Below, piece by piece: positions 18,000-28,000 of a stretch of DNA of 64,000 bases; within the stretch, counting starts at the first letter, position 1; every line of letters begins with the position of its first letter. The notes below the pieces were generated by a model that saw only the letters and a program-made list of their open reading frames with translations, did not search any database and was not told the origin of the DNA. This stretch comes from Mycobacterium sp. 3519A. Its GTDB lineage: Bacteria; Actinomycetota; Actinomycetes; Mycobacteriales; Mycobacteriaceae. The DNA is taken from contig NZ_OESG01000013.1 of assembly GCF_900240945.1 (NCBI RefSeq), positions 1,178,001 through 1,242,000 on the forward strand, in the 5' to 3' direction. The translations under genes were made by a program, and so were the position numbers.

Positions 18000-18960
18000 C
18001 GACAACTTTGCCCTTCGCGGTTCTGTCCTCGAGTGAGGCGATCGCGTCGGCGGCCCTCTCGAGCGGGTAGACGATCGGCTCCGGGGCCGACACCCTCCCG
18101 GACGCAAGTAGCGGCTCGAGCTCTGTCCACTGCTCGTGCAGATAGCCGGGATGGGTCAGGCTCCAGGCGCCCCACCCGACACCGACCGCGTCGACGTTGT
18201 TCAGCAGCAGTCGATTCACCTTGACCGTCGGAATGTCGCCGCCGGTGAAGCCGATGACCAGCAGCCTGCCGCCGGGGGCGAGGGAACGCAGGGAGTCGGT
18301 GAACCGGTCACCGCCGACGGGATCGACGACGATGTCCACGCCGCGCCCGCCGGTCAACTCCTTGACCGCGTCCTTGAACCCCTCGGCCAGCACCACATCG
18401 GACGCCCCCGCCGCCTTGGCCACCGCAATCTTGTCCTCGGTGCTGACCACCGCGATGGTGCGCGCCGCACCCCACGCCGGCGCCAGTCGCAACGTCGACG
18501 TCCCGATGCCGCCCGCCGCGCCGTGCACCAGCACCGTCTCACCTTCCGCGAGACGGCCACGCGTGCGCAGCGCATGATGCATGGTCAGGTCGTTGAACAG
18601 CAGGCCGGCGCCGGCTTCGAACGACACCGAATCCGGTAGCTTGAACACCCGATCTGCCTGCAGCGCAACCACTTCCGCCATCGCGCCGCACAGCATCGTC
18701 AACCCGGCGACCCGATCGCCCGCAGCGACGTGCGCGTCGGCGGGCGCACTGCGCACCACCCCGGCGATCTCCGCGCCCGGCGTGTACGGCAGCTGCGGCT
18801 TGTACTGATAGAGCCCCCGCGACTGCAGGGCATCGGGAAACGCCACACCGGCGGCGTGAACATCGATCAGGACGTCGCCGTCGCCCGCGTCCGGTTCGTC
18901 GATCTCGACGACCTTCGCGGCTTGTGGTCCGTCGAGGCTGGCTATCTGAATCGCACGCAT
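17986..18960 (-). CDS. Zinc-independent quinone oxidoreductase-like MDR protein
   Basis: A 324-residue medium-chain dehydrogenase/reductase of the NADPH:quinone oxidoreductase class. It has the GroES-like N-terminal domain (VHAAGVAFPDALQSRGLY, PGAEIAGVV) and the NADPH fold with HGAAGGIGTSTLRLA, but no zinc-ligand cysteines. Such enzymes reduce quinones or alpha,beta-unsaturated carbonyls. I placed the start at ATG 18960, where family similarity begins (MRAIQIASLDGPQ); AGGAG lies about 12 nt upstream. It is divergent from the alpha/beta hydrolase and is not obviously part of the glyoxylate module. Confidence 0.85.
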   Translation of the reverse strand: MRAIQIASLDGPQAAKVVEIDEPDAGDGDVLIDVHAAGVAFPDALQSRGLYQYKPQLPYTPGAEIAGVVRSAPADAHVAAGDRVAGLTMLCGAMAEVVALQADRVFKLPDSVSFEAGAGLLFNDLTMHHALRTRGRLAEGETVLVHGAAGGIGTSTLRLAPAWGAARTIAVVSTEDKIAVAKAAGASDVVLAEGFKDAVKELTGGRGVDIVVDPVGGDRFTDSLRSLAPGGRLLVIGFTGGDIPTVKVNRLLLNNVDAVGVGWGAWSLTHPGYLHEQWTELEPLLASGRVSAPEPIVYPLERAADAIASLEDRTAKGKVVVKVR

Positions 18961-19048
18961 CGCACTATTTAACTCCTGCGCCGACCGCGCCCAACCGACC
19001 GGTAGGCTGGTGTTGACGGCAGCGTTGCCGAACTCGATGGGAGCACGT

Positions 19049-20011
19049 ATGGGGCGTGGCCAGGAGGCCGGTTCGCCGGCCAGAAGATTCGCCGCGGCCG
19101 AGGCATTGCCTAAAGGCCGCGTCGTTCCCGTTCGGTCCGAGGACGGCATCCGTCTGCACGCCGAGGTGTTCGGGCCGGAAGACGGCTATCCGATCGTGCT
19201 GGCCCACGGCATCACGTGTGCTCTGCGCGTATGGGCCTACCAGATCGCAGACCTGTCGCGGGATTACCGCGTCATCGCGTTCGATCACCGCGGCCACGGT
19301 AAGAGCGCGGTGCCGCCGCGGCACACCCGGTACAGCCTCGACATCCTGGCCGCCGACCTGGACGCGGTGCTGGCGGCGACGGTGTCGCCGAGCGAGCGGG
19401 CAGTCATCGCCGGGCATTCCATGGGTGGCATCGCGATCACGTCGTGGGCCGACCGGTTCCCCGATCGGGTGACGCAGCGCGCGGACGCCGTCGCACTGAT
19501 CAACACCACCACCGGCAACCTGCTGCGAAATGTGAAGCTGCTGCCCGTCCCCGAGCCGTTGGCGCAGGCGCGGGTGCGCGCCGCGGGCACCCTGCTCAAA
19601 ACGTTCGGGGCCGCACCGCTTTTGCGCGCGGTGGACCGGCCGAGCAGGCGGTTCGTTTCGACCATCGCGGTGGGTCGCGACGCCGATCCCTCGGTCGTCG
19701 ATTTCATCTACGAGTTGTTCATGTCGACACCGCCCGCCGGGCGTGGCGGCTGGGCTCGCACGCTGGTCGACGCGCTGGGCCCCGAGCACATCGGCATGAC
19801 CAATCTGACCGTGCCGACGCTCGTCATCGGGAGCACCAAAGATCGTCTGCTGCCCATGGTTTCGTCGCAGCACATCGCGAAGATGGCCCCCAATCTGGCG
19901 TCGTTCGTCGAGTTGCCCGGCGGCCACTGCGCCATCGTCGAGCGGCCCGACGACGTCAACAAACACCTGCGTCTGCTGGTCGAGTCCGTGAGCCGGCAGC
20001 GCAGCGCCTGA
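19049..20011 (+). CDS. Alpha/beta hydrolase
   Basis: A 320-residue alpha/beta hydrolase. The oxyanion region is VLAHGITCALRVW, the nucleophile elbow is GHSMGG with Ser124, and the acid and histidine are in GSTKDRLLP and LPGGHCAIVE. FDHRGHGKS is typical of the esterase/epoxide-hydrolase branch. The substrate is unknown. The start at ATG 19049 has GGGAG 5 nt upstream. Its stop codon abuts the stop of the converging creatininase-like gene, the two stops forming the centre of a 12-bp palindrome. Confidence 0.83.
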   Translation: MGRGQEAGSPARRFAAAEALPKGRVVPVRSEDGIRLHAEVFGPEDGYPIVLAHGITCALRVWAYQIADLSRDYRVIAFDHRGHGKSAVPPRHTRYSLDILAADLDAVLAATVSPSERAVIAGHSMGGIAITSWADRFPDRVTQRADAVALINTTTGNLLRNVKLLPVPEPLAQARVRAAGTLLKTFGAAPLLRAVDRPSRRFVSTIAVGRDADPSVVDFIYELFMSTPPAGRGGWARTLVDALGPEHIGMTNLTVPTLVIGSTKDRLLPMVSSQHIAKMAPNLASFVELPGGHCAIVERPDDVNKHLRLLVESVSRQRSA

Positions 20012-20824
20012 TCAGGCTCTCGAGCTTTCGCGCTCACCGTTGCTATTGGTCGCCGCGCGGTTCGCCGCGGGGAATTCCTCGTCGAGTACGTCGACCAGCC
20101 GGTCCACCAGCCATTCGGTGAGCAGCCTGCCCTTCTCTGCAGTGGCCTCCACCGGCGACGACAACGATCCGCTGGCCGTCGACATGCGGGTGTCGATCGG
20201 GACGACGTCATGGTTGACGACCCGCTGCGGGCGGTCGGGTGCCATCCGGTCGTGCCGCACCGCCGAGGGGTCGAAGTGCATCCACAACGAGGTCTCGATG
20301 ACAGCGGCGTGTTCGAGCGCCAGCCCGGGAAATTCGCCGGGCCAGATGAGCTGCTGACGTTCCGCGGTGAACTCTGGGAAGACGTCCTCGACCACCACGA
20401 TCTTGAGTTCCGGGTTCTGTTCGGAGACAAGGTAAGCCGGTTCGTAGACGAAGCCGGCGTTCTCGTAATGCCAGTTGTACAGCATGATGTTGCGGAACCC
20501 GGTGCGTTTGAGCTCACTGAGCACATCCTCCAGCACACTCATGAACGTGGTTGCCCGCAGCGAGACGGTGCCCGGAAATTGTTGCCCGCCACCGCTTCCC
20601 GGACGGCTGCGGTAGCCGAACGGGATGAAGGGGCCGACGACCAGGTCGCGGGTGCGACCGGCTTCGCGCAGAACGTTCTCCGGCAACACCCAGTCCGTGC
20701 ACACCGGCAGGTGGCGTCCGTGCTGCTCGGTGGCCCCGACCGGGATGGCGATCGGGATGTCGGCGCGCGCCGCATCGGCGATTTCTTCCCACGTCATGTG
20801 GCGGTACACCCGGGGCGGTGTCAT
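20012..20824 (-). CDS. Creatininase-family amidohydrolase
   Basis: A 270-residue metal-dependent amidohydrolase. The metal ligands line up with Pseudomonas creatininase, each one number lower: Glu33, His35 and Asp44 in GATEQHGRHLPVCTD, then His119 and Glu121 in YNWHYENAG. HAAVIETSLWMHFDP and SGSLSSPVEATAEKG also match. Creatininase opens the cyclic amide of creatinine to creatine, but the family includes MftE-like and other cyclic-amide or formamide hydrolases. It is the last gene of a run with an APC permease, an SDR and an epimerase. No creatinase or sarcosine oxidase gene is visible, so creatinine as substrate is uncertain. Confidence 0.8.
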   Translation of the reverse strand: MTPPRVYRHMTWEEIADAARADIPIAIPVGATEQHGRHLPVCTDWVLPENVLREAGRTRDLVVGPFIPFGYRSRPGSGGGQQFPGTVSLRATTFMSVLEDVLSELKRTGFRNIMLYNWHYENAGFVYEPAYLVSEQNPELKIVVVEDVFPEFTAERQQLIWPGEFPGLALEHAAVIETSLWMHFDPSAVRHDRMAPDRPQRVVNHDVVPIDTRMSTASGSLSSPVEATAEKGRLLTEWLVDRLVDVLDEEFPAANRAATNSNGERESSRA

Positions 20825-20870
20825 AGCGAACTCCTGTTTCGGCTCAATGGTTTTCGGGATTTGGCTTTCG

Positions 20871-22286
20871 TCATGGGATCGGATCCAGGCCGCGGACCTG
20901 GGTTTCGGTCGCGACGGCCGGAGGCTGCGGGGCCGACCACTTCTTCGAGCCGAGCCATGCTGCCAGCGCCAGGCAGATGAGCACCACCTCGGCGATCAGG
21001 TATTGCCGCTCCTGGGTGGCCAGCGCGATTCCGGTGAACCCGATCACCACGAGCGGAGGCAGCGGCCACAGCGGCATCTTGTACGGCCGTGGCTCGTTCG
21101 GCATGCTGCGGCGACTCCACAATGCGGCCAGGCCGACGCAGAAGTACACGGCGGCGATCACGGTGCCCGCGAAGATGATCAGGAAGTTGAGCGCCGAGGT
21201 GAAGATCAGCACCGCCGCCGGGATGGCCAGCAGCATGACGCCGGCTCCTGGCGCACGGAACCTGTTGATCGAGCCGAGGATTCGGTTCACCGACGTCGGC
21301 CAGACACCGTCGCGACCGGTGGTGTAGACACCGCGGCCGAAATACATCAGCAGCGACAACATCGCGTTGAACAAGGCGATGATCACCCCGACGTCGATGA
21401 TGATCCTGGCCTTGTCGCCGAGCGAGGCCTCCACCGAGTAGATGACCGGCGCCGGGGCGTTGAAGAACTCCTTCAGATCCGGTGCGGCGACGACCGCGGA
21501 GATCAGCGGAATCATGATCAGCAGGCAGGCGAGCACGGCGGAGATGATCACCGCCTTGGCGATGTTGCGTTCGCCGCCTTTGAGTTCCTCGGAGAAGCCA
21601 AGCGCCGCGTCGTAGCCGTTGATCACGTTGAATGCCGGTGCCAGGGTGGCCAACATGACGGCGCCGCCGACCGCCACCAGCTCTCCGTTGCTCAGCACGG
21701 TCGGGTGGAAGGTCACCTCGGCCAACTGCTGGTGTGGGTGCAGAAGCGCTGCGACGGTGATGATGCCGAGCACGACGCATTCGACGACGACCATCGCGGC
21801 GGTGGCCCACGCACCCACCTCGACCTTGGTCAGGGCCAGGCCGGTGGCCAGCGCCAACAGCACGACGGCGGCGGCGGTGTCGGGAATTCCGAACGACGGG
21901 AACAGGTCTCGTAGATAGCCGGGTATTCCCAATGCGATGCTGGCCGGGATCACGATGCCCTGAATGAGGTAGTTGAACATCGTGATCCAGGACAGCGGCC
22001 CTGGCAGGACGCGCCGGACAAGCGAGTACATGCCGCCTGCGATCGGGAACATCCCGGCCAGTTCGCCGAGACACAAGGCGATCAACACGACGACGACAGA
22101 CAGCAGCAGGCCTGCGCCGATGGAGAACGTGCCACCGACGACGAAGACTCCGGCGGACAAGAACAGCACTGCCATGGTGGGGGAGACGTCGGCCATGGCC
22201 AGGCCGACGACTTCGGGGATGTTCAGCCTGCGCTCGAGTTGCTGGGAATAGCCGAGCTGCTCGAGCCGAGAACGGGTTTCGGACAT
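20871..22286 (-). CDS. APC-superfamily amino acid/amine permease
   Basis: A 471-residue permease with about 12 membrane segments. It starts with a cytoplasmic leader (ETRSRLEQLGYSQQLERRL), followed by the APC signature segment where GLAMADVSPTMAVLF and ALCLGELAGMFPIAGGMYSLV contain the substrate-binding break. Length and layout fit an amino acid or polyamine importer. The start at ATG 22286 has GGAG 6 nt upstream; the frame stays open further upstream, but that part is the opposite-phase shadow of the SDR gene. It lies between SDR and creatininase genes on one strand, suggesting import of the compound they degrade. Confidence 0.85.
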   Translation of the reverse strand: MSETRSRLEQLGYSQQLERRLNIPEVVGLAMADVSPTMAVLFLSAGVFVVGGTFSIGAGLLLSVVVVLIALCLGELAGMFPIAGGMYSLVRRVLPGPLSWITMFNYLIQGIVIPASIALGIPGYLRDLFPSFGIPDTAAAVVLLALATGLALTKVEVGAWATAAMVVVECVVLGIITVAALLHPHQQLAEVTFHPTVLSNGELVAVGGAVMLATLAPAFNVINGYDAALGFSEELKGGERNIAKAVIISAVLACLLIMIPLISAVVAAPDLKEFFNAPAPVIYSVEASLGDKARIIIDVGVIIALFNAMLSLLMYFGRGVYTTGRDGVWPTSVNRILGSINRFRAPGAGVMLLAIPAAVLIFTSALNFLIIFAGTVIAAVYFCVGLAALWSRRSMPNEPRPYKMPLWPLPPLVVIGFTGIALATQERQYLIAEVVLICLALAAWLGSKKWSAPQPPAVATETQVRGLDPIP

Positions 22287-22309
22287 GCGGGTCTCCGTGA
22301 TGAATGGTT

Positions 22310-23107
22310 TCAGGGGGTTGCGACGCCGATGGAACCGGCCGGCACGCATTCGGTGCGACCGCCGTCGGCGATCAGATGTGTGCCGGTGATGTAGCTCGCG
22401 CGCTGCGACAGCAGGAAGACCACCGCTTCGGCGATCTCCTCGGGTTCGGCGATGCGCTTCATTGCGACGCTCGCGGCGTTGTCGGCGAGTTCGGCGGCCG
22501 GGTCGACGGCGCCGTCGAACTCGGCCAGGAACATCGGCGTCTTGGTGGTGCCGGGGCAGACCGCGTTGACCCGGATCTGCCATGACGACAGTTCGGCGGC
22601 CGCGCTCCTGGTCATCGCCAGGATCGCGCCCTTGGTGGCGGTGTACGCGACATATCCGGTCTGGCCGATGATCGCCAGTTCGGATGCGGTGTTGACGATC
22701 GCGCCCACGCGGCGGCCCTGCATGACGCGGGCGGCCTCGCGCAGTACATAGAACGAGCCGGCCAGGTTGACGTCGACGAGTCGTCGAAAGACGTCGTCGG
22801 TGGTTTCGGTGAGCGGGCACGCCACCGAGATCCCGGCGTTGTTGTGCACCGCGTCGACGGGACCGAGTTCGGCTTCCACGCGTTCGAATGCGGCGCGCAC
22901 CGCGGCCGGGTCTGCGACATCGGCGGCGATGGTGAGCACGCGCCCGCCGTGCTGTTTGACCCGCTCCCGCGCGCCGTCGAGGTTGTCCCCGGGACGCGAC
23001 AGCAACGCGACGTCGGCGCCTTCCCTGGCCAGCGCTTCGGCGGTGGCCAATCCGATCCCGGAGGCCGCGCCGGTGACCAGCGCGATGCGGTCGGCCATCT
23101 CGTTCAT
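22310..23107 (-). CDS. Short-chain dehydrogenase/reductase
   Basis: A 265-residue classical SDR. The cofactor motif is VTGAASGIGLA (residues 11-21), NNAG is at 89-92, and the catalytic triad is Ser142 with Tyr155 and Lys159 in AYTATKGA. It lacks signal or membrane segments. The substrate is unknown but is probably a hydroxy or oxo intermediate of the same pathway as its neighbours. Its ATG overlaps the stop of the upstream epimerase gene as ATGA, so both are made from one transcript. Confidence 0.87.
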   Translation of the reverse strand: MNEMADRIALVTGAASGIGLATAEALAREGADVALLSRPGDNLDGARERVKQHGGRVLTIAADVADPAAVRAAFERVEAELGPVDAVHNNAGISVACPLTETTDDVFRRLVDVNLAGSFYVLREAARVMQGRRVGAIVNTASELAIIGQTGYVAYTATKGAILAMTRSAAAELSSWQIRVNAVCPGTTKTPMFLAEFDGAVDPAAELADNAASVAMKRIAEPEEIAEAVVFLLSQRASYITGTHLIADGGRTECVPAGSIGVATP

Positions 23108-24024
23108 GCGGCCGCTTCCTGGGCACGCAGCCAGGCGATCTGGCTGTCCAGGCCGCGCTCCAACGACCAGGCGGGGCGGTAGCCGAGGTCGCGCGTGGTT
23201 GCGGAGAGATCAAAGGGGCCAAGACGATCCCAGTCGGGTAGGAAGCCGGGACCGATCTCGTAACGGCTGCCCGGGATGCGCCCGGCGAGCAGGCGCGCCG
23301 TCTCGGCGACGGTGATGTGCCGGTCACCGGAGACGTGGTACACCGCCTGCGCGGGTGCCGCAGCGGTGGCGGCCAGACCGGCCGCGGTGGCGACGTCGGC
23401 CACGTAGACGAATTGGAAGGGGTGATCCCCACCCCGTTCGAGTTCGAAAGTCTCGCCACGGATTCCGGCGCGGATCATGTCGCCGAGCAGACTGGGCATC
23501 CACAACCCTGGGCCGTAGACCTCGGTCACCCGCAGGGAGACGATCTCCATGCCGTACAGCGAGTTGTACACGGAGCCGAACAGTTCACCGCTGACCTTGG
23601 TGACGCCGTAGGGCGTCGTCGGTTGCGGGGTGACGGTCTCATCGACGGGCACCGCCGGGTCGACAGTGCCGATGGCGCACTCCGAGGAGAAGTTCACGAT
23701 GCGGCGCACACCGGTGGCGCGGGCCGCTTCGTAGACCGCCAGGGTGCCCTCCGCGTTGGCCTTGAATGTGGTCCACGGCAGCTCGATCGACACGCCGGGG
23801 TGGCTTTGGCCCGCGGTGTGGATGATGCGATCGACGCTGTGCCTGCGCAGCGTCTCGGTGAGGCGCGGGATGTCGAACAGCTCGCCCTGCACGACGGTCA
23901 GCCCGTCGCGGGGGTCGACGGCGAAATCGCGGTTGTAGCTGACGACCTTGTCGCCGTCGGCCAGAAGTTGATTGACCAGGTGACGCCCGACAAAGCCGAG
24001 GCCGCCGGTCACCAGAGTGCTCAT
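23104..24024 (-). CDS. NAD-dependent epimerase/dehydratase family protein
   Basis: A 306-residue extended SDR with TGGLGFVGRHL at residues 6-16, a serine pair in VNFSSECAIG and Tyr139/Lys143 in TPYGVTKVSGE. The C-terminal half (GGDHPFQFVYVADVA, YHVSGDR) is the substrate domain. The family includes sugar-nucleotide epimerases and hydroxyacid dehydrogenases, and nothing here selects one. It is the first gene of epimerase-SDR-permease-creatininase, transcribed divergently from the PucR regulator 90 nt away. Confidence 0.83.
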   Translation of the reverse strand: MSTLVTGGLGFVGRHLVNQLLADGDKVVSYNRDFAVDPRDGLTVVQGELFDIPRLTETLRRHSVDRIIHTAGQSHPGVSIELPWTTFKANAEGTLAVYEAARATGVRRIVNFSSECAIGTVDPAVPVDETVTPQPTTPYGVTKVSGELFGSVYNSLYGMEIVSLRVTEVYGPGLWMPSLLGDMIRAGIRGETFELERGGDHPFQFVYVADVATAAGLAATAAAPAQAVYHVSGDRHITVAETARLLAGRIPGSRYEIGPGFLPDWDRLGPFDLSATTRDLGYRPAWSLERGLDSQIAWLRAQEAAA

Positions 24025-24114
24025 GGATGATCAGCATGCGACCCGCTCCGGAGTGCGGCAACGGACGGATTGTCAGAACTTTCGCCGGTTTTGTGGGACA
24101 TACTGTCGGTTGTG

Positions 24115-25611
24115 ATGCTGCGCCAGGTTCTCGGCCATCCGGTGCTGCAGCCGGCCAGGCCGGTGCTGCTCAGCGGCGCCGATCAGCTGGACCACGCGGT
24201 GCGCTGGGTGCACACGGCAGACCTCTATGACATCGCCCCGCTGTTGCGCGGTGACGAAGTGCTGCTCACCAACGGGGTCGGGCTCATCGGGGTCGACGAG
24301 GTCGGCCGCCGACTGTATGTGCGACGGTTGGCCGAAAGCGGCGTCGCCGGACTGCTCTTCGAGGTCGGCAGGACGTTCGCCGAGGTGCCTGCCGACATGG
24401 TGGCCGAAGGCCGCGACGTCGGGTTGCCGATCGTCGAACTGCAACCGGTGCTGCGCTTCACCGAAGTGGCGGAAGCGGTCAACAGCGAGCTGATCGACCG
24501 TTCCGTCGCCCGCCTGCGGCACGCCGACGAGATTTCTCGGACGTTGTCGGAGCGGCTGGCCCGCGGCGCGTCGCTGCGCGAGCTGATCGAGCACATCGGC
24601 TTCGCGCTGGGAACCTGGGCGCGGCTCAGTGACTATGCCGGACGAATCGTCGTCACCGCCGATCGCTTCGAGCCGGACGACGGTCCCAGCTCGGAAGCCC
24701 CCGTCCTCGTCGAAGGCACCGCGTGGGGCCGCCTGACGGTCGGCGCACATGGCGTGCCCGAGGTGCTCATCGAGGCGGTGATGGAGCGCGCGCCAACGGT
24801 TTTGGGCCTGTGTCTGATTCGCGAGCAACAAGACGTCGCAGGCGCCTTGCGCGCCCAGCAGCTGCTGCTCGACCAGCTCGCCACCAATCAGGCCGTCGAG
24901 CGGCGTCTGCTGGAGGCGCGCATGCGGGCGGCGGGCGTGGCCACCGCGGATCACGAGTATGCGTGCATCGCAGTGGATCCCCGCCGGGTCGAGTCGGCGG
25001 CGAAAATCGTCGACGGGCTCATCCGGCGAGCGGGACACGGGATCTTCGGACTGGTCGAGGGGACGCTGTGCGCGCTGGTGGCCGGCCAGATCGACGATGC
25101 GACACCGAACCTCGCGCACGTGGTGCGGTCGGCGGCGCGAGATGCGCTGCCCCGCCAGGCGCGGTTGTGCGCCGCGGTCGGACGAGCGGTGCGTGATCCG
25201 TCGGACCTACCGAGAGCCATGTCGGAGACGAGGGAGACGCTGGCCCTTGGCCAGGACTTGCACGTGAAACACCCGGTCGTCAGTGTGCAGACGCTGGCGC
25301 TTGAACGCATGCTGACCGCGCACGGAAACCTCGACGCCACAAGGCGCTTCGTCGACGACCAGATCGGCATCCTGGAGCGCACCGATTCCGCGAAGAGCGG
25401 TCAGCTGTCACACACGTTGGAGGTGTTGGCCGCGTGCGGGGGCAACAAGGCGGAAGCGGCCAAACGGCTGCACATGCGGCGGCAGTCGCTGTACTACCGG
25501 CTCGAGCAGATCGCCAAACTTCTCGACGTCGACCTCGACGACCCCAAGCAGCTGATCACGCTCGCGGTGGCAGTCACCGCACGGCGAATCCTGTCGCCGG
25601 ACAACGCCTAA
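24115..25611 (+). CDS. PucR-family transcriptional regulator
   Basis: A 498-residue regulator. The N-terminal PucR domain reads [18 protein letters not shown] and continues [18 protein letters not shown] and [11 protein letters not shown]; the C-terminus has a CdaR/PucR helix-turn-helix with [19 protein letters not shown] and [12 protein letters not shown]. PucR proteins control catabolism of purines, amines and amides. I prefer ATG 24115, where domain similarity begins; a TTG at 24070 would add 15 residues. No strong ribosome site precedes either. It is divergent from the epimerase-creatininase operon and overlaps the converging amine oxidase by 4 nt (CTAA). Confidence 0.88.
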   Translation: MLRQVLGHPVLQPARPVLLSGADQLDHAVRWVHTADLYDIAPLLRGDEVLLTNGVGLIGVDEVGRRLYVRRLAESGVAGLLFEVGRTFAEVPADMVAEGRDVGLPIVELQPVLRFTEVAEAVNSELIDRSVARLRHADEISRTLSERLARGASLRELIEHIGFALGTWARLSDYAGRIVVTADRFEPDDGPSSEAPVLVEGTAWGRLTVGAHGVPEVLIEAVMERAPTVLGLCLIREQQDVAGALRAQQLLLDQLATNQAVERRLLEARMRAAGVATADHEYACIAVDPRRVESAAKIVDGLIRRAGHGIFGLVEGTLCALVAGQIDDATPNLAHVVRSAARDALPRQARLCAAVGRAVRDPSDLPRAMSETRETLALGQDLHVKHPVVSVQTLALERMLTAHGNLDATRRFVDDQIGILERTDSAKSGQLSHTLEVLAACGGNKAEAAKRLHMRRQSLYYRLEQIAKLLDVDLDDPKQLITLAVAVTARRILSPDNA

Positions 25612-26960
25612 CCGGTCAACGCCCGGTGCGCCTCGTCGGCCGCCCGTTTACCCGACCGCACCGCGCCGTCGAGGAAACCGGTCCACTCGTCGGCGGTTTC
25701 GGTGCCCGCCCAGAAGATGCCGTCGATCGGCTTGCGCAGCCACGGCCCGTACGTCGTCCACGATCCGGGCGGAACCGCGGCGGTCGGCCCACCGGGGGCG
25801 AATTCCTCGGCGCCCCAACAGTGGTCGAGGTAGTCGATGGGATTTCTGGCGGCGTCACCGAACAGGGTGGCGAAGCCGTCCAGCGCCTTCGCGCGCCGCT
25901 GTTCGGCAGGCAACGGGTCGAACGTGCGAGCATCGGTGAAGCCCAACAGGATGCCGGGTCCGGCGTCGCTCGGGCTGACGTCGAACGTGATGAACACCGG
26001 GCCCTCATCGGACAGCGCCTCACCGGAGCAGCCGTTGGCCCGCCAGAACGGCGTTTCGTAGGCCACGTACGCCTTGCTCAGGTTGCCTTGCGGCCAATGC
26101 GCGGTGAGCTTTTCGTATTCCGGCGGCAGCGGCGGGTCGAACGCGATGCCCGCGCGGTGCTGCGGCGGCACCGCCACGATGACGGCCTTGGCCGCGACGT
26201 CACCGTGGTCGGAACCGACGACCAGCGTGCCGTCGGCGCGTCGGGAGATGCTGCGCACCACCGCATTGAGCGCAACGGCGTCGCCGAGCTGTTCGGCCAT
26301 CCGTAGCGCGATCTGTTGTGTGCCAGCGGGAAAGCGGTCCTGCTGCGCGCCGCCTTCGACGTCGAGCATGCGGCCAAGCCCGCCCGCCGCCTTGACGTAG
26401 CGGATCGCGTGCAGCAGCGACACCTCCTCCGGTTCGCAGCCCCATGTCACCCGGGCCATGATCGCCATCAGATCCCGCGCCGACGCGCCGGCGTGCACAT
26501 AGCGCAGCCACTCGTCGAGCGTCTTCGAGTCGGCTTTCTCGGCGATCGACGACGTCCACGGCTCGTGCACCGGCACCCGCCGCGAGACGCGATCGAACCG
26601 CCACTGAATCCGGGATACGTCGAGCAGTTCGATGATCGACAACTTCGGAATCGTGCTGCGGTAAGACCTGACCTTGCCGCGCCAGCGGATCAGGTTCTTG
26701 CCGCGGCTGTGTGTCCGCACCATCTCGCAGCCCAGTTCGTTCGCCAACGCGATGACGGCGTCCTGCGTCGGCCCGACGAATGTGCCGCCGAGATCGACCG
26801 GCGCACCCGCGATCGTCGCCGTCGACGAGCGTCCCCCGACCCGATCGCGGCCTTCGAGAACGACGACGTCATACCCGAGCCGGGCCAGGTCGCGGGCGGC
26901 TGACAGTCCTGCGAATCCGGCGCCGACCACGACGACGTCGGCATGGGGTGGAATGGTCAC
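25608..26960 (-). CDS. Flavin-containing monoamine oxidase
   Basis: A 450-residue FAD amine oxidase. FAD-binding motifs are [13 protein letters not shown] (residues 11-23), [14 protein letters not shown], and the C-terminal FAD clamp [19 protein letters not shown] followed by [22 protein letters not shown] marks the second dinucleotide contact. Relatives include putrescine and monoamine oxidases that turn amines into aldehydes, NH3 and H2O2. There is no signal peptide, so it is cytoplasmic. Being close to PucR and the APC permease, it may act on an imported amine. It is transcribed divergently from the LLM oxidoreductase. Confidence 0.9.
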   Translation of the reverse strand: MTIPPHADVVVVGAGFAGLSAARDLARLGYDVVVLEGRDRVGGRSSTATIAGAPVDLGGTFVGPTQDAVIALANELGCEMVRTHSRGKNLIRWRGKVRSYRSTIPKLSIIELLDVSRIQWRFDRVSRRVPVHEPWTSSIAEKADSKTLDEWLRYVHAGASARDLMAIMARVTWGCEPEEVSLLHAIRYVKAAGGLGRMLDVEGGAQQDRFPAGTQQIALRMAEQLGDAVALNAVVRSISRRADGTLVVGSDHGDVAAKAVIVAVPPQHRAGIAFDPPLPPEYEKLTAHWPQGNLSKAYVAYETPFWRANGCSGEALSDEGPVFITFDVSPSDAGPGILLGFTDARTFDPLPAEQRRAKALDGFATLFGDAARNPIDYLDHCWGAEEFAPGGPTAAVPPGSWTTYGPWLRKPIDGIFWAGTETADEWTGFLDGAVRSGKRAADEAHRALTG

Positions 26961-26979
26961 ACAACTAGGCTCTCACGCC

Positions 26980-27960
26980 GTGAAGGTGATGACAGCGTTG
27001 TTCGGGCCGACCGATGCGATCGCACGCGCACACGCGCTTCGTGAGGCCGGTGCCAGCGGGGTGTTCACCTTCGAGGGGCCGCATGACGTCTTCACCCCGC
27101 TCGCCCTGGCGGCGGCGGTGGAAGGTCTCGACCTGATGACCAACGTGGCGATCGCGTTTCCCCGCAACCCGATTCACCTCGCGCACCAAGCCAACGACTT
27201 GCAGTTGCTGACGAAAGGGCGGTTCACCCTCGGGCTCGGCACGCAGGTGCGCACGCAGATCGAGAAGCGGTTCGGTGCGGAGTTCGACCGGCCGGTCGCC
27301 AGGATGACCGAACTGGTGCGCGCGCTGCGCGCCATCTTCGCCGCATGGCAGTCCGGCGAGCGCCTCGACTTCCGCGGCGAGTACTACCGCCACACATTGA
27401 TGACGCCGACCTTCAATCCCGGCGCCAACCCGTACGGCCCGCCGCCCATCTATGTCGGCGCGCTCGGCCCGCGGTTGACCCGGGCCACCGCCGAGGTCGC
27501 CGACGGCCTGCTGGTGATGCCGTTCTCGTCGAAGCGGTTCCTGCACGAGGCGACCATGCCCGCCGTGCAGAAGGGCCTGGCGGCCGCGCGTCGCGCCGAG
27601 GCCGACTTCGCGGTCGTCCCGGAGATCATCGTCTCCGCCGGGGACGACCACACCGCCACCCGCAGGTTGCTGGCGTTCTACGGGTCGACGCCGGCGTACC
27701 GGCCGGTGCTCGACGCGCACGGTTGGGGCGATCTGCAACCCGAACTCAACACGTTGTCCAAACAGGGCCGCTGGGAGGACATGGCCAAGCTCATCGACGA
27801 CGACGTGCTGCACACCATCGCGGCCTGCGGCAGCCCCGCCGAAATCGCCGCGCACATCCGCGACCGGGTGGCGGGCGTCTCCGACCGAATCTGCATCTAC
27901 CAGCCAGGACCGATCGCGGTGGAATCGCTGGCTGCGATCGTTGACGCGCTCGACAGGTGA
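26980..27960 (+). CDS. LLM-class (probable F420-dependent) oxidoreductase
   Basis: A 326-residue TIM-barrel protein of the luciferase-like monooxygenase family. Typical stretches are LMTNVAIAFPRNPIHLAHQA, LLTKGRFTLGLGTQVRTQIE, GEYYRHTLMTPTFNPG and PPIYVGALGPRLTRATAEVAD. This subgroup in mycobacteria usually uses coenzyme F420. I chose GTG 26980 because family similarity begins VKVMTALFGP; ATG 26953 in the same frame would overlap the first codons of the divergent amine oxidase. No Shine-Dalgarno is visible, so leaderless translation is possible. The substrate is unknown. Confidence 0.85.
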   Translation: MKVMTALFGPTDAIARAHALREAGASGVFTFEGPHDVFTPLALAAAVEGLDLMTNVAIAFPRNPIHLAHQANDLQLLTKGRFTLGLGTQVRTQIEKRFGAEFDRPVARMTELVRALRAIFAAWQSGERLDFRGEYYRHTLMTPTFNPGANPYGPPPIYVGALGPRLTRATAEVADGLLVMPFSSKRFLHEATMPAVQKGLAAARRAEADFAVVPEIIVSAGDDHTATRRLLAFYGSTPAYRPVLDAHGWGDLQPELNTLSKQGRWEDMAKLIDDDVLHTIAACGSPAEIAAHIRDRVAGVSDRICIYQPGPIAVESLAAIVDALDR

Positions 27961-28000
27961 GCCCTTAAGGTGGTACTCGGGCGGACCAAAGGAGGTTCTC

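Noticed and set aside
20871..23459. 862-codon minus-strand frame suggesting a fusion of the permease with an N-terminal extension
   Set aside because: The extra N-terminal part is an out-of-phase reading of the SDR gene; the permease has its own ATG with GGAG at 22286.
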